From Reticulascus tulasneorum (taxonomy: Eukaryota; Ascomycota; Sordariomycetes; Glomerellales; Reticulascaceae), in contig LSAX01000001.1 in assembly GCA_001557505.1 (NCBI GenBank), positions 5,146,001 to 5,210,000 of the forward strand: 64,000 nucleotides of DNA, in the 5' to 3' direction. Under the pieces are notes generated by a model. That model did not search any database and was not told where the DNA came from. It saw nothing but the letters and a program-made list of their open reading frames with translations. Numbering within the stretch: the first letter of the stretch is position 1; every line of letters starts with the position of its first letter. Position numbers and translations under genes: made by a program. Below are positions 11,201-25,300 of this stretch, in pieces.

Positions 11201-13867
11201 TAATCTTAAAGTAGCTATTAGATAATATATTATGGAAAGTTGTTAATAGTTTTATTGTTAGGTTATTATTAGATAATATATATATCATATTATTAATCTA
11301 TAATAAGCTTTAGTTATTAATTTTTTATATTAGCTTTATTATTATCTTATTAGTCCTCTATTTCTATTTCTCTTCGAAGATAAAGTTATCTTTCTATTAT
11401 GTTTCTTAGATAATGTTAGTTAGGGTTAATAATAGGTCTTTTGAGGGTATTTTTATTATAGTTATTCTTATTATAGGTAAGAACGCTTTATTAGTAAGTC
11501 CTTAGCTCTTTCTTATAAGACCTCTGGTTTTTTTTATTTTATCTGTTTTATAAAACTTAGATAGGAAGCTATCTAATTATGATTATCTCTTTGTTTGTTT
11601 CTTTATAAGGTTATAATAGTTAGGTCTTCTTGATAGTTTGTTTATAAAGTTCTTCTTTCTTAGATAATATTTAATTAATATATCTAGTTTTATAATTTCT
11701 TCTATCTAATAAGCTTCTTACCTATTTAGTTATTTTTTGGTAACTAGATATTAGTGGTTAAGATGGTTGGTAAGTATCTTAATCTGATGTTATGTATATA
11801 TTAAGTAATAGCGTTATGTTATATAACTTTTATATATAATTATTAATTTTGATTTTAAGGTTAAATAATAAAGTTTAATGTTTTTAAGTTTTCTTAATAA
11901 GTACTTAATAAAGTATTACCGACCGTTTAGTAATTATAAAATTACTACTTTGATAGTAAAATCTAAAATGTTAATCTAAATCTTAATCTGAGCGTTTAGC
12001 TTATAATAATATAATAGAAGAGTTTTTATAAATATAATATGTAGCTTATAGAAAGTTTCTAATGTTTTCGTTGGTAAGTTAAATCTTTTTCTTTTATTAT
12101 TTTTTAGTAAGTTTATTAGTAATGTTATGATCTTCGAATAATCTTTTATAAATCTTTAATAAAACCTTATAAAGCTTAAAAAGACCTATATATTGTGTAT
12201 ATTGTTAAGCATTAGTTAGTTTATAATTATTTAGACTTTCTTTAGGTTTATTATAATCTTTTTATCTATGATAATATATCTTAAGAAATAGATTTTTTAA
12301 TAGTAAAATTTGTATTTTTTCAGGTTAATATATAGGTCTTTCTTTTATAACTAGGTAAGTACTTACCTTATTATTATTATATATTCTTTTTTGGTTTTAT
12401 TATATATTAATATATTATTAAAATAGATAATATAGATAATATTTATTAATCTTGTTAATATCTTGTTTATATATTATTAAAAAGTAGTTAAAGTATTTGT
12501 TAGTTTAAAAAGTATTATTAAATATTTGTAATAATTATATTTAGTCTAGAAAACGGTCTTCTATTTGTCTTTCTCTTTGATATATATCTAGTAGTAAATG
12601 TTTTTTAGGTTAAGTTTTATTAACTATTTTGCTGTTGATAACTTTTTTAATATTTTTTTGATAAGTAGTAGTAAGATTTGATTTTTCTTTATGATCTTGT
12701 TAAGTCTTTGGTAGTTTATATATAGCCTTAGCTTGTTTTTTTTCTTTAATATAAAAAGTATTAAGGTTTTTATTAGGTTAACTGATAGGTGGATTTAACT
12801 TTTTAGTTATGTTTAAGTTAGGTAGTTACGTAAGACTTCTAGTTCTTTCTTAGTTAATTTATAAATCTTATTATAAAATATTTATTTTTTATCTTCTAGT
12901 TTAATTATATACTTTATTTCTTTATTAGATAATAGAGGTAAGATATCTGTTTTATTAAACGTTTTTTCTAGGTTTATATAAAATTTTATTATTTTTAGTG
13001 GTAAGTTTTAGTCTTTTTTCTCTTTTAATAAGTCTTTTTCTAGTTTTATGTTAGTTTTATTTATCTTTTTAATAATAAGTATAAATATAAAGGTGTATTA
13101 GGTTTCTTTTATTGCCTTTCATAGTTCTTTTTAGGATTATATTAGTTAGATATTATCTTAGGTTAGACTGAAAGTTTATATTTTTAACGTTATTATTATA
13201 TTAATTTGCGGATTAATAACTTTTTACTAAGGGATCTTTAAGATTATATTATAACTTAGATAATCGTTTATCATTATAAAATAATAAGATTTTGTCTTTA
13301 TTATCTTTAATTTGTCTGTTATTTAGGTGATTAGTTGTTAGTCGTTGTATAATATATTTTTTTTATTTTATATCTTTATATTAGATGTTATTATTATCTT
13401 GTATTTTACTTATAGGTTTCTTGGTAATCTTCTATGGGTAACCATATTTTTATCTACCTCTAAGTTTAATAATATATATATCTTTATTTATTCTTTTTTT
13501 ATTTTTATTTTTATTATTATTATAAACTACTTAGTTACTTATTAATCTTCTTAGTTTATTATTACTTTTTTAGTATTTACCGGGGTTTTATTTATTTTTA
13601 ATTTATTAATATAATAAGATGTTTAATGTCTTTTTTGGTGGTAGTTAAAGTATTTTGTGTTTAGATATTTAAAGGTATAATATCCTTTTTTCTTATATTA
13701 ATAATATGGTTTTTTACTTATTATTTTTTTGTTAAGTTCTTTTTTTAAAGGATTTATTAGGTCTAACAGTCTTAGCTTTAGTAAGGTGTTATTAAGTTTC
13801 TAAGATGGTTATATATATTAAGTTGGTTTTACCATTAACTCTTTTATCTCTATTCTTAATATAAACA
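8276..13867 (-). pseudogene. Degraded gypsy pol of the outer block-1 element
   Basis: Heavily RIP-mutated DNA reading on the minus strand. At 12408-12425 the complement encodes YFNNIL, the reverse-transcriptase catalytic box with both Asp codons changed to Asn by G-to-A transitions, followed by residues like IYNK (from IYSK). RNase H and integrase should lie between about 11.5 and 8.5 kb by element order, but I could not place individual motifs. Stops occur every few codons. Confidence 0.7.
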
Positions 13868-14297
13868 TATTAAAACCGGGTAGGGCAAAGTGAATATGTT
13901 TTGCTATAGACCTATCATAGCTGGCCTGATCAGGCTTAGATATATGTTTATATATATATTAATTATCAGTTTTTTCTATATTTAGTTATTTTCGTAGCTT
14001 TCATTAGCACGTTCGTAGGCACGTTCGTAGACATACCTCATGATACCGTTAAATTCATATTATTAAGTTATCTTACAAAATCATAAATTTATAAGTCTTT
14101 ACCTTATGAAAGCCTTGATTATATTATTAGATCTACTTATCCTTAATCAGAGATAAAATACTTTTTACGTTTATATAACTATTTAGATGGCTAAGATATT
14201 ATTATTTTAATATATTATGTTAGGTTATATATATTAAAGTATTTGGTAATTATAATGGTATGGTTATGAAATAACCTAGCTTAGGTTAATTTTAATA
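13868..14297 (+). repeat. Inner LTR, left copy (430 bp)
   Basis: Aligns over 430 bp with 28119-28548, differing almost only by transitions. This copy is the more RIP-mutated of the two. Shared unmutated stretches include a CACGTTCGTA segment and a GATACCGTTAAATTC segment. The exact first base is uncertain by a base or two. Confidence 0.85.
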
Positions 14298-14522
14298 ATA
14301 CCTAGAGGTAGATTTATATTATAGAAGAACTAATTAGACCTAATCAGAGAGATTATAATTAGATACTTTTATATATTCTAAACAAACGTTATTAATAAAA
14401 TAAGTTTTAAATATATAAGATAATATATTAGTTTATTTATTAATAATATAAAAAATATTATTAAGTTAAAGAAAAAGCCAAGGTAAGCTTACCGTTTATT
14501 ATAAATGTTAACAATCGTTTTT

Positions 14523-15024
14523 AGTTTCTAAAGCTGTACGTAGAGTATATATATATATAACGTACTTATAGAAATATTAAGATAAGCTTTTGATAAATTG
14601 TAGACGTCTCTTATATGTAAAGATAAGTTTATAACTTGTTAGGTTAATAATTAACTTAATATTAAACTAATAGATAAATATTAAGCTTTTACAGGAAATA
14701 TTAGATAAGCTCCTTGTCAAATTATTAACATCTAAATAGCTATATAGAATAATCTATAATTTACTAGTTTACCAGTTTCTAAAGCTGTATGTGAAGTATA
14801 TATATATATAATATACTTATAGAAATATTAAGATAAACTTTTAATAAATTATAAATATCTTTTATATATATAGATATATTTATAACTTATTAAGTTAATG
14901 GTTAACTTAACGTTAAACTAATAGACAAATATTAAGCTTTTATAAGATATATTAGACTAACTCTTTATAAAATTATTAAGGTCTAAGCAATTATGTAAAA
15001 TAATCTATAACTTACCAATTTCCC
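14523..15024 (+). repeat. Tandem direct duplication, period about 251 bp
   Basis: AGTTTCTAAAGCTGTA occurs at 14523 and again at 14774, and the following ~250 bases align through both units with transition differences. The duplication sits just inside the left inner LTR, in what would be the leader of the element. Unit ends are approximate. Confidence 0.8.
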
Positions 15025-18000
15025 TGTTTCTTTTAGTTTACAGTTTATAATTTATAATTTATTAGTTTAACCTAATCAGATTAAATCGTTATATAAATAT
15101 ACCTTTCTAAGTTTTAGAAAAACTCTTATTATATTATAAACTTTAATAATAATTAACAAAAAAGATGGTATAGACGTAGTAATCTGGCTATATTTATTTA
15201 TATAGAAAAACACTAGTTAGTAACAAATAATTATATTTCTAAGTCTTAGATAAACCTGATTAAGGATATATTATTATAAAAGTATTAAAAACCTTAAAGA
15301 AAATATTATTTTTATGTAAAATAAGTAAGGTAAAGATGATGTGGTAAGTAGGCTTATTAGTTAGAAATTATGTTAAGATTAAAAAGTCAGGGATAAGAGA
15401 TAAAAGAGATTTTAGAATAATTATTTATAATAACTAATAAAAGCAAAATATTAACCTTATAAAAGTTATAACTAATTAGAAAAATCTTAATAAGAAATTT
15501 AAAATGTTAAATATTAAGAAGATTAAAGCTTTAATAGTTTATAATATAGCTAAAACTTATTATATAAATATTAATCTTTGTTAAAGGTAATAATTAATAT
15601 TTATATTATATGTAAGTATTTATCTAGGCCTAACTAAGTTTAAATAAATATTAGAAAAATATAATATCTAAGATAAGGTTAATATAATTAATTATAAAAT
15701 ATAACTTACTATATTATAGATTAAAACAATAAACTTTTTAATGGTAAATCTTTAAATATAGAGAATAACGTAAATAATAAGATAGGTTATAATATACTTA
15801 GTAAAAGTAAACCAATAGTTAATAATTAAGAAGATATAAACTTACCTTAATTAAACTTGTTTTAGTAATATAATATTAAAACTAAAAGGTAGTCTAAAAC
15901 CTAATTAAAAAAAAAGTTTAAAAGACTTATTAAGCTTATCTCTTAATCTAGTTAATTTATTAATATTAAAAATCTTTATATTAAGATCGTTAATAAAAGC
16001 TAAGAACGCTTTTATAGATATCTAAGATCGTGCTTTATAATAGCTATTAGATATTATAAAAAACTTTAATATTAAAGATAAACTAAAAAAGACCAGGAAA
16101 AGAGTTTTATAACTATATAACCTTATAGGCTAATTCCCTTCTCTTCTAGATAACCTATATATATCTAATCTAACTTAGTTTGTAATTAATATTAACTAAT
16201 AAAAAACTTTTATAGATATTATAACGGCTAGTAACTAAAAGCAAATATTAAGAAATAAGATTATTTATATATAATTAATAAAGATAACTTTTCTAAGGTT
16301 ATCTAAAACTTTAAGATTTATAAATAACTAGATTATTAAGTTCTTAAATAAATATAAAAGCTAGATAGAACTTATTATATAGATTAATAATCGGAAAAAG
16401 GAAAACGTAGCAAAATATATTAACTTAAAGTTTAAAAAGATCTTTAAGGTATATGTTATAGATAATATTACGTAAGAAGAGGTAAAAATAACGTTTAAGA
16501 AAGAGTTTAAAGTTATAAACCTTGATTAATTATAAAAACTTCTCGATAAGATTAAAAAGATAAAAATCATAAAAGAAGATATTAAAAACCTAAAAGAAAT
16601 AATGAAACTTTTATAGAAGATTAAAGATTATAAGCGAAAAGCCTTAAAAGTAGATAATAATGTTATAACTAACTTAGAGATAACTAAGGTTATATATATT
16701 ATTTATTATAAAAAGATCTTTAAGGAAATAACTTAGAAATTATTATTAAAAAACCTTATTAATCTTAAATAACCTAGATATCTAAAAAAGTTTTATAAAA
16801 TAATTAAAGATTAGGTAATTAATAACCTTAAGCTAGATAGAAATAAAAGGAAATTAAATAAGAAATAATAGATTAACCTTAATTAAATATTAGATAATTT
16901 ATTATTATCTTTAAAAAAAGAATCTAATAAAAAGATAGATAAGCTTATTAAACAAATAAAAAACCTTATCTTAAAGGTTAATATTAAAACTAAAAAAGTA
17001 TTTATAAAATAGAAAAAAAAATAAAAAGATTTATAAAAAGTAATAATTAAATATAATTTTATAGAAAAGATTATCTTTTATGCTTAATTAGTCTAGAGAG
17101 AACATTTGAAAAGTCTTTAAGGTAATTAAGGAAATAAATATTTAAAATTCTTTTATTAAGGTTATTATATTTATTATAAAAAGCTAAGGTATATATTAAT
17201 CTAATATATAGACTAACTAATTAACCTTAAAGATAAGAAGATCTTTTTCTGTAAAAGAAAATATTATATAAGAATTAATATAAACGTTTAAGAAGAATAT
17301 ATTTTAAATTATATAATTAAGGAAAGTTATATAAATAACTTCTTAGATAAAAAAATAATTACTAGATAGATTAGAGATAGATCTTCTAGATTATAATAAT
17401 AATAAATATTATAATATCTTAACTATAAAAAAATATAAAAATAAAGGTTAGAAAATATAAAAAACTTTAATTAAGGATAATCATTAATCAAAGAAAGCAT
17501 AACTTTCGTCTTAGCTAGGTTTATATTAAAAATAGAGAATAACCTAAAAAATACGTTCTTAATTATTTAATCAAAATCTAAAATTCTTAATTATTAATAA
17601 ACCTTTTATAACTAATCATTACCATAGCTAAAAACGTTACAAAATGTTAAGTTTAACGATAAGATATAAAATAAAATAAACTTAGTTATTTCTAATTAGG
17701 CTTAAACGATTTATTTTTCTCAAAATAAAGCTTATAATAATATAGAAATATTAGAAAAAAAGTCCGCCTTAGGGAGGATTTCTAAAGAAAAGTCAAATAA
17801 ACCTACCTCTCTTAAAACAAATAATATAGAAAAAATCAGCTTAAGTATTAATATAAAATATATCTTAGACTTTAGACTAATATTTAATAATAATAAGGTT
17901 ATATATAAAGTTATTAATAATATTAAGAAATAAAAAGATATATAGATAATAAAACTACTTATGAAAAACGTCTATATAATTATCCTAATATTTAAAGATA

Positions 18001-19299
18001 TAGAGATAACTTAGTTTTAAACAGTAATAAGTAATTAATCGAAGGTAATATACTTAAAGATACCTAAATTTATTAAAATGTTATAATCAAATATAATAAA
18101 GAGGTTTTTTTAAAAAAGAACTAAAAAATAAAAAGTAATAAACAGTAAAGATAATGTTATGATAATAATAATAAAAATAACTTTTATATTAACTTAATTA
18201 AGCCTAACTTAATTTTTAAATTTTATAATATTTTTAATAATTAGTTTATAGATTATTTTAAAAATTAGATTAAGACTTAAAACTGATAAACTAAAAAGGA
18301 TAATTCTCGTTATTATTAATATTAAAACTTAATATAATCTAATAAAAAAGTCTATAATAAAAAGGCTTAACCTTATAAACTATATAGAGAACTTAATATT
18401 TATAATAAATGATCTTATACCTGATCAGAGCTTAAGAATGGTTGGATATATAAAAGAATATATTTAGATAGGTTTATATTAGACTAAGATGATTATCTAA
18501 GTCTTATCTAATAAGAACTATAGCTATGATTTCTTACTTAACATATTATTTATTTTATAAATAGCCTTTACGCTAAGCTACTTTCGTAATATTATCTTTA
18601 TTAACCTTATTATTAGATAAATATATTTTCTTATATTAATAAGATTTATAATAAGATCTAAAATAGTTAATATGAAGAAGGTTTATCCTAACTAAGATTA
18701 AGATAATAAAAGATATAAAGCTAGAGATAATAATCTTTCTAAAAGAAAATCTCATTAATAAGATAAAGCTAATAGAAGTAACTAAAGGTATATTAATCTT
18801 AAAACCTTAGAATTAGAAAGAATAAAGCTTAATAATATTTTTCTTAGTTATATCTTTCTTGATTAGGTTTATTATATTATAAAATTATTAATAAAACTTA
18901 TATATAATATTATATTATCTTAAATTTATAAAATTATAATAACGTTTAGATGTTATAACCTAAAATATATTTATTGCTAAATCGCTAAAAAGATAATAAT
19001 ATATAAAGAAGAGGTAATTATTTAATAATTATATACCTTAAAAGTAATTTGATAATAAGGTAACCTTAATTAATAAAAAAAAAGAGAAGAAGAGTTATTA
19101 ATAAAAATATATCTTACTAAAGTAAAAATTCGTTATTTAGAAAGTAAAAAGTTTAAGAAACTAGAAAAAGAAAGAATTAAGAAAACAAGATTAAAGATTT
19201 TATAATTATAAAACAAAAAAAGCATTAAGGAGGTATAAAAGTAAATATTAGAAATTTATAAACTTAAAAAGGTTAAGGTTTATCTTATAAATAATATTC

Positions 19300-22200
19300 T
19301 TTCCGACAGATCAATATTAGAAAAAGATATAAAATAAAAAATAAAAAAGTTTAAAGAGATAAAAGAGCTTCTTAGATAATAAGACCTCTTTTATCTTAAC
19401 TTAATTATCTTTAAGTTCTTAACAATTAAGTTAAGAAATTATCTTATAAAAGAAAAACTTTAACTTATCTTAGACTTTTTTAGGTATTTATATAAAGAAG
19501 AACATAAACTTTTTAAAATTATACTTTTTAACTGTAAAATAGCTTTTATATAAGACTTTTTTAAATATAGACGGTTAGACTTTATTATTATATTATAATA
19601 AAAGATAAAGATAATATTATATAAAATATAATAAGTAAAAGATATCTTAATCTTAAAAACGTTAAAAACTATAGTTATTTAGATATTTAAGAAATACCTT
19701 AAAAAAGGAGTTTTTAAAGAGAGTTATACTTTTTATAAAAACTTTTAGTTTTTCGTTTATAAGAAAGATAGTAAGATAAGGTTAATTAACTTTATTATAA
19801 AGATTAATATTATGATTATTAAAGATAACTTTATCTTTTTTAATGTTAATAAATTCTTAGAAAACTTTATTATATATAAGTTAATATCTTTATTTAATTT
19901 CTTCTTTAAGTATAACCAGGTTAACCTTAATGAAGAAAATAGAAACCTTATAATGTTTATAATGTTAATAAAGTTCTTTTAAATATATACTTTATTATAA
20001 AGAGTTATTAACTTAGTTGCTTAATTTATATATATTATTATTAAGATCTTATATAACTTTATATCTGAAATTTGTTAAGCTTTCTTAGACGATATTATGG
20101 TTAAAAGGCTAAAGACTATTTATAATAATAAGCTGATTAGGCTTAAAATAAGAAAATATATTATAAAATATATTATTAATATTAATAAAGTGTTTATAAA
20201 CGTTAAGTTAGTAAGTTATATAATAGCGAGCGTGAAATCTTAATGATATTAAGAATTAATAATCTTAGTAAGGTACGTTTACAGGATGTTAGGTTAGAAA
20301 CCAGAAGAAGCGAAGATTATTAAGATTAAAGAGTAAGAACTCTATAAGGATATTATTAAGGTTTAATTATTCTTAAGTATTACTACGTTTTATTGTTATT
20401 AGGTATAAGACTTTGTAATTATCGTTAAGCTATTTATACTCTTTTTGAAGAAAGATGTTATCTTTATCTAGGAAATAGATTAAAAATAAATAATAAATCA
20501 ACTTAAGTAACAACTAATAGAAGTCTTAATCTTTATTATGTTAATATATAAACTTAGATTAAGGCTAATATACCTTTATATAAATGTTAATAATATTAGC
20601 TAAGGAATAATATTAAGCTAATTTATTTCTAATAAGAAGAAATAGGTGGCTTAATATGAAAATAATATATAGAAAAGGCTGAAGTTTATCTATAACATAG
20701 GTAAACTTAAATTAAGAAGAGTTTTGATATTTTTAAAGAGGCTTAAGAATTACCTCTATAATATTTGTTTTCTATTAGAAACTAACGTTAGAGTATTTAT
20801 TTTATAGCTTAATAACGTAATATTAGATCTTTTAGAGGTATTAATCTTAAGGTAGATAATATGGATTTATCTCTTTGATTTTGAAGTTAAATATATATTA
20901 AGGACGAAGAATATAATAACCGATAGGTTATCTTAAAAGTTATTAAGCCTTTTTAACCTTGTTAATAGAGAAAATAAAGAAGATATTAATAACTTTGTTA
21001 ATAGACAAATCTTTTTCTTAATTATAAACTTTAATGTTATAGATGTTAAAGATCTATGATTAATATCTAATGTGTTTAGTGTTGATTAGGTATAAGATTA
21101 AAAGTCTAGATAGATTATATATACCTTAATAATTTTGAATATATTAATTAGTCTTATTAAGTTATAATAAGATAAGTTAAAAAAGAAAATATATAAGTTC
21201 TTAATTAGAGATAGACTTTTTTAGACTTGATTATTAAGTAAATACTTTATTCTTTATTAACAAATAAATAAAAAAGAATATTAATTATCTTTAATTAAAG
21301 ATAATTATAAAATTGTTAATTATAAAATGAAAGAATTAACATATAAGTTATATATTAACAAATATTATTAAAATAATATATATTAGATAGTTAAAGAAGT
21401 TTTTATAATATACTTAATATGTTAAATATTAACTTTTAGATAAGATAAGCTTTATAGATAGACTAAAGCATAATCGATAATATTTAAAGTTATCTATTTA
21501 GATATATAATTTATAAAGAAATAGATAATAATAGAGGCCAGAGATCATTTTATTAGCTGGTTAGAAGTAAGATACTTTTTAAATAATAAGTCTGTATATA
21601 TTACGAAGTTCTTATTTGAAGAAGTTATCTACCGCCATGGTATCTACGGTAAGTTAATAATTAATAAAAGATTAGAAAATAAGAAATATGTTATAAAGTT
21701 TACTAAAAAATATGGCCTATGTTGATAACTTACCTTAGCATATTACTTTTATATAAATAAAATCTTTAAAATAGGATATTAGCTAATAACGAAGATATTT
21801 TAAATCTAATATAATTAAAGTTATATAAATATCTTAGTATTTTTCTTAACGGTTTTATTTGTAGATTATATATATATCTATAATCTAACTAGGTATATTC
21901 CGTTTTACCTTATATATGGTTATAAAACTATCATGTTAATAAAGACTAATATTATTATATAGAGAGTTTTTAAATAAGATATAATCTATATGCCTGATCA
22001 GGAGTTAATAATATAGATAAGAATGATTATATAGCTTGAAAAAGATTAAGATTATATAACTAAACTCTTTAATTATAAAAGAAAAACTTAAGCTGAATAA
22101 TAGAATAAAAGATATAAGAGAGGTCTTTATAAATAAAGGTTAACTCTAAAAGATATAATATTAATCTATAATATGGTTAGATCTCTTAATAAAAGTAAAA

Positions 22201-22360
22201 ATTCTAAACTTAAGCTAAAATAGTTAGGACTTTATAAGATTAAATCAGTGGCCTTGAATAATATATCTTATAAACTAGAATCCCTCGGTAAGGAAGAAAA
22301 GAAAAGATCTATATATTTAGAACATAGACTAAAGAAGTTTATTAAAGTTTTTAACAAATA
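19300..22360 (+). pseudogene. Degraded Ty3/gypsy pol of the inner element
   Basis: Plus-strand relics in gypsy order. The palm opening FFVYKKDSK..LIN lies at about 19745-19800. The catalytic box FLDDIM at 20082-20099 keeps both Asp codons. An RNase H segment FDFEVKY then ...DRLS lies near 20870-20940. Near 22230-22340 is a post-integrase tail of the type GLYKIKSVALNNISYKLE ... HRLKKF. Intervening frames are full of RIP stops. The FLDDI..KG form resembles a fungal lineage of large gypsy elements I know from memory. Gag and protease should lie upstream (15-19 kb) but I could not identify them. Confidence 0.72.
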
Positions 22361-25300
22361 ATAAGAACTAAAAGATAAAATGTTAACCTGAAAAGACTAA
22401 GATAAAGATATCATAGACTTATTCCTAAACCTTAACCTAACACCTCTTGAAGAAGAAAAAGAAGAATATAAAAAAGAGATGATCATAAACCTAAAAGACC
22501 TTAATATATACTTAATCTTAAAAGTTATATATTAAGTAGTTAAGAAAAAATATATAAAAAAGCTTTAAAAATAACTTTTCTAGAATATTAAAGATTTTAA
22601 GAAAGATGATCTCTTTATCTTAATTTAACAAGGAAAGCTAATAAACTATAATAAATATTAAGATATCTTAGAATAAAGCTAATCAAGCTTAGTTATAACT
22701 TAATTTTATATTATTATAACCTAATAGTTAACAACTAGTCTCTTATACCTTTATTTCTAAGACTAATTCCATAGACTTATACCTTATTTTCTATATTATT
22801 ATATTACCTTTTCCCTCTGCCAAACCTTAATTCCATACTTTTATACTTACTTTCTATCACTGTTAAACCTTTATTTTAACTTATCTAACTTTTTATTTAT
22901 TTATTCTCTTTTCTAAAAGTTATATAATTTTAAAAATTTCACTTTTTCACTTTTTTTATTTATATTTATCTTTAATATTTTATCTTCTAAGATCTAAGAA
23001 AGATGGCCTTATAAGATAGAAGATAATATATCTAATAGGTATTAAGCCTGATTAGGCTGTTATAATCATTATAATTATAAATTAGAACTAACGAAATAGA
23101 AATTTTTATTTATAAAACCTTTTCAATTTTTAAAAACTAAGGTTATTACTAAATTTATATCTTAACCTTTTATTTAACCACTTCTTATATATTTTTACCT
23201 TTAGCCTTTTTACCTAAAAAACCTTAAGATATTATATTCTGCTTAGTTTGTTAAGAGATCTTAATATTAATAACGAGATGGAATTTAAAAATAATAATAG
23301 CTTTACTCTGAAAACGGTTAAGATAAAAAACTAAAGATATAACGTCTTTAGCTTAAAGTATGTTAAACTGCTTACGAAAGAAATTGGTTATAATAAATAG
23401 ATAAAGAAGGTTAAAATTAAAAAGATAAATCTATTTAGTTTTAGTTATAATAGATTAAGCTTTAAGAGCCTCTTAAGCTTAACTAAACTTATTAACCTTA
23501 AAGCTAAATAGTTTATAAATTATATTATTAACCTAAAAAATATAATTAGACTTCTTAAAGAATTTATAATTAACATAATAATTACCTTAATAACTAGATA
23601 ATAAGATATATTTAAAGAAAAAGTATATAACCTATATATTAATATATAAAATATTATTAAAATTAGAAAAGTTATATCGATCTTCATAATATTTGCAAAG
23701 GACCTTATTAATTCCTTTATAAGCCTAGATAAGCAGGCCTTTAATAATATTTAGACGATAAATGAATTTTATAAACTAATAACCGAAGGTGCTATAATTA
23801 TCAATGGCCATAATTATATACTAAGAAAACTTAGGCTTAAGAATCGTTAAGTCGTTAACAAAAAGATTATTATTAAGTATATTTCGTTAAAAACGGTAAG
23901 TAATATCTTTTTGAAATTCACTATCTTCGATAAACTTAACAAACTAGATTTCAGAGTAAATAGAATTAAGTTATATATTATCATCGTTTTAAGCTAAGCC
24001 TTTTAAGAATAAATACTAAAGATAAATAACGACTTATTACTAATTAGTCTTAATTAGTTATAAAGAAGAAAAAATAACTTACGATAAGTTCTTTCTCGAT
24101 ATAATAAAAAAATCCGTAGTTTATAAATATCTTAACGTTAAATAATAACTATAGCTCTTATTTACTAAAAATCTTAATAAGCTTAATTTCATAATAATAA
24201 ATATAATCATCAAAATCAATAAGAAAGTAGAAAATATGATCTATGATAGATAAAAGTTCTAATCAAAGAAATAAAAAAGTTAATTTTAAAAGTTTGAAGA
24301 TAAAGAATGTGAGAAAGAGATATTTTCTCTTATAAATAAGAGAAAGATAAAGAAACCTTAAAATAAAAAGGTTATTCGTTAAACAAAAAAAGAAAAAAGA
24401 AAAAAAAAAAAAAAAAAAAAAATATTCTTTTTACTTAAAGATATTAGATAAGAAGGCCGTTATTATTACTAAAAAGAAAAAGCCCGAAAAAGGAAATAGA
24501 AAAAGAGTCTTCTTATAATCACCATCAACATTGGAAATCTATATATATTATAACTTCCCTTCAACCATCAAACTAACCATTATTATATATCTTCAAACTA
24601 CTTAAAAACATTATTCTTATATCCTTAATATCTTAATTAAAGTTATTATAAATTTATTAAATATTAAAGATTTTAGTAAGAGAAAATAAGCCTTGAAAAA
24701 GACCTTCCGCTTATATATACTTAACCTACTTATATTTAATAATTTATTTTTTATTTATATATATTTCTTTATTTATATTATTAAAAAACTTTATATCTTA
24801 TCTTTTTAGTTTTTATTAATTAAGGATATAATCATATCTTAAAAGAATAATTAATAAGATTTTATTAAAAGCGAACCTTTTAATCTTCCTAATATAAATA
24901 AGATAGAGAGATTGTTAAGAATTACTAAACGACCTTCCTAAATAATTTATATTAATTTATTTAAGCTAATTAATATACCTCAAACCTTATTACCTTTATC
25001 GTTAATAAGAAAAGCTTTTAAGCCTAACCAGGCTAATAAACCTTAAATCCTTTAAAAAGACGTTATATCTTTCGGTAAAAAATATATATATATACTCTTT
25101 ATAAATAACATAGATATACTAGCTCTAACCGATAAAGAACGTAAGGTATATTTTACCTTTTAAAATAAGGGAATAGCTTAAATAATTATCTTTAATAGGT
25201 CTAAAACTATGGCCTTATATAAGCCAGATTAGTAAGGTAATAATACGAAAGACCTTTATAAATCTTGATATATAATCAACTTAATAAGATTTTAAAACTA

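Noticed and set aside
13345..13545. Open frame in AT block 1 (66 residues); similar ones at 25683-25868 and 46091-46309
   Set aside because: Low-complexity Ile/Leu/Phe/Tyr translations of AT-rich decayed DNA, with no start context or domain.
13867..13871. Possible ATATT/GTATT target duplication for the inner LTR pair
   Set aside because: It would require cutting bases that match between the two LTRs and leave LTR ends without any TG/CA-derived dinucleotide.
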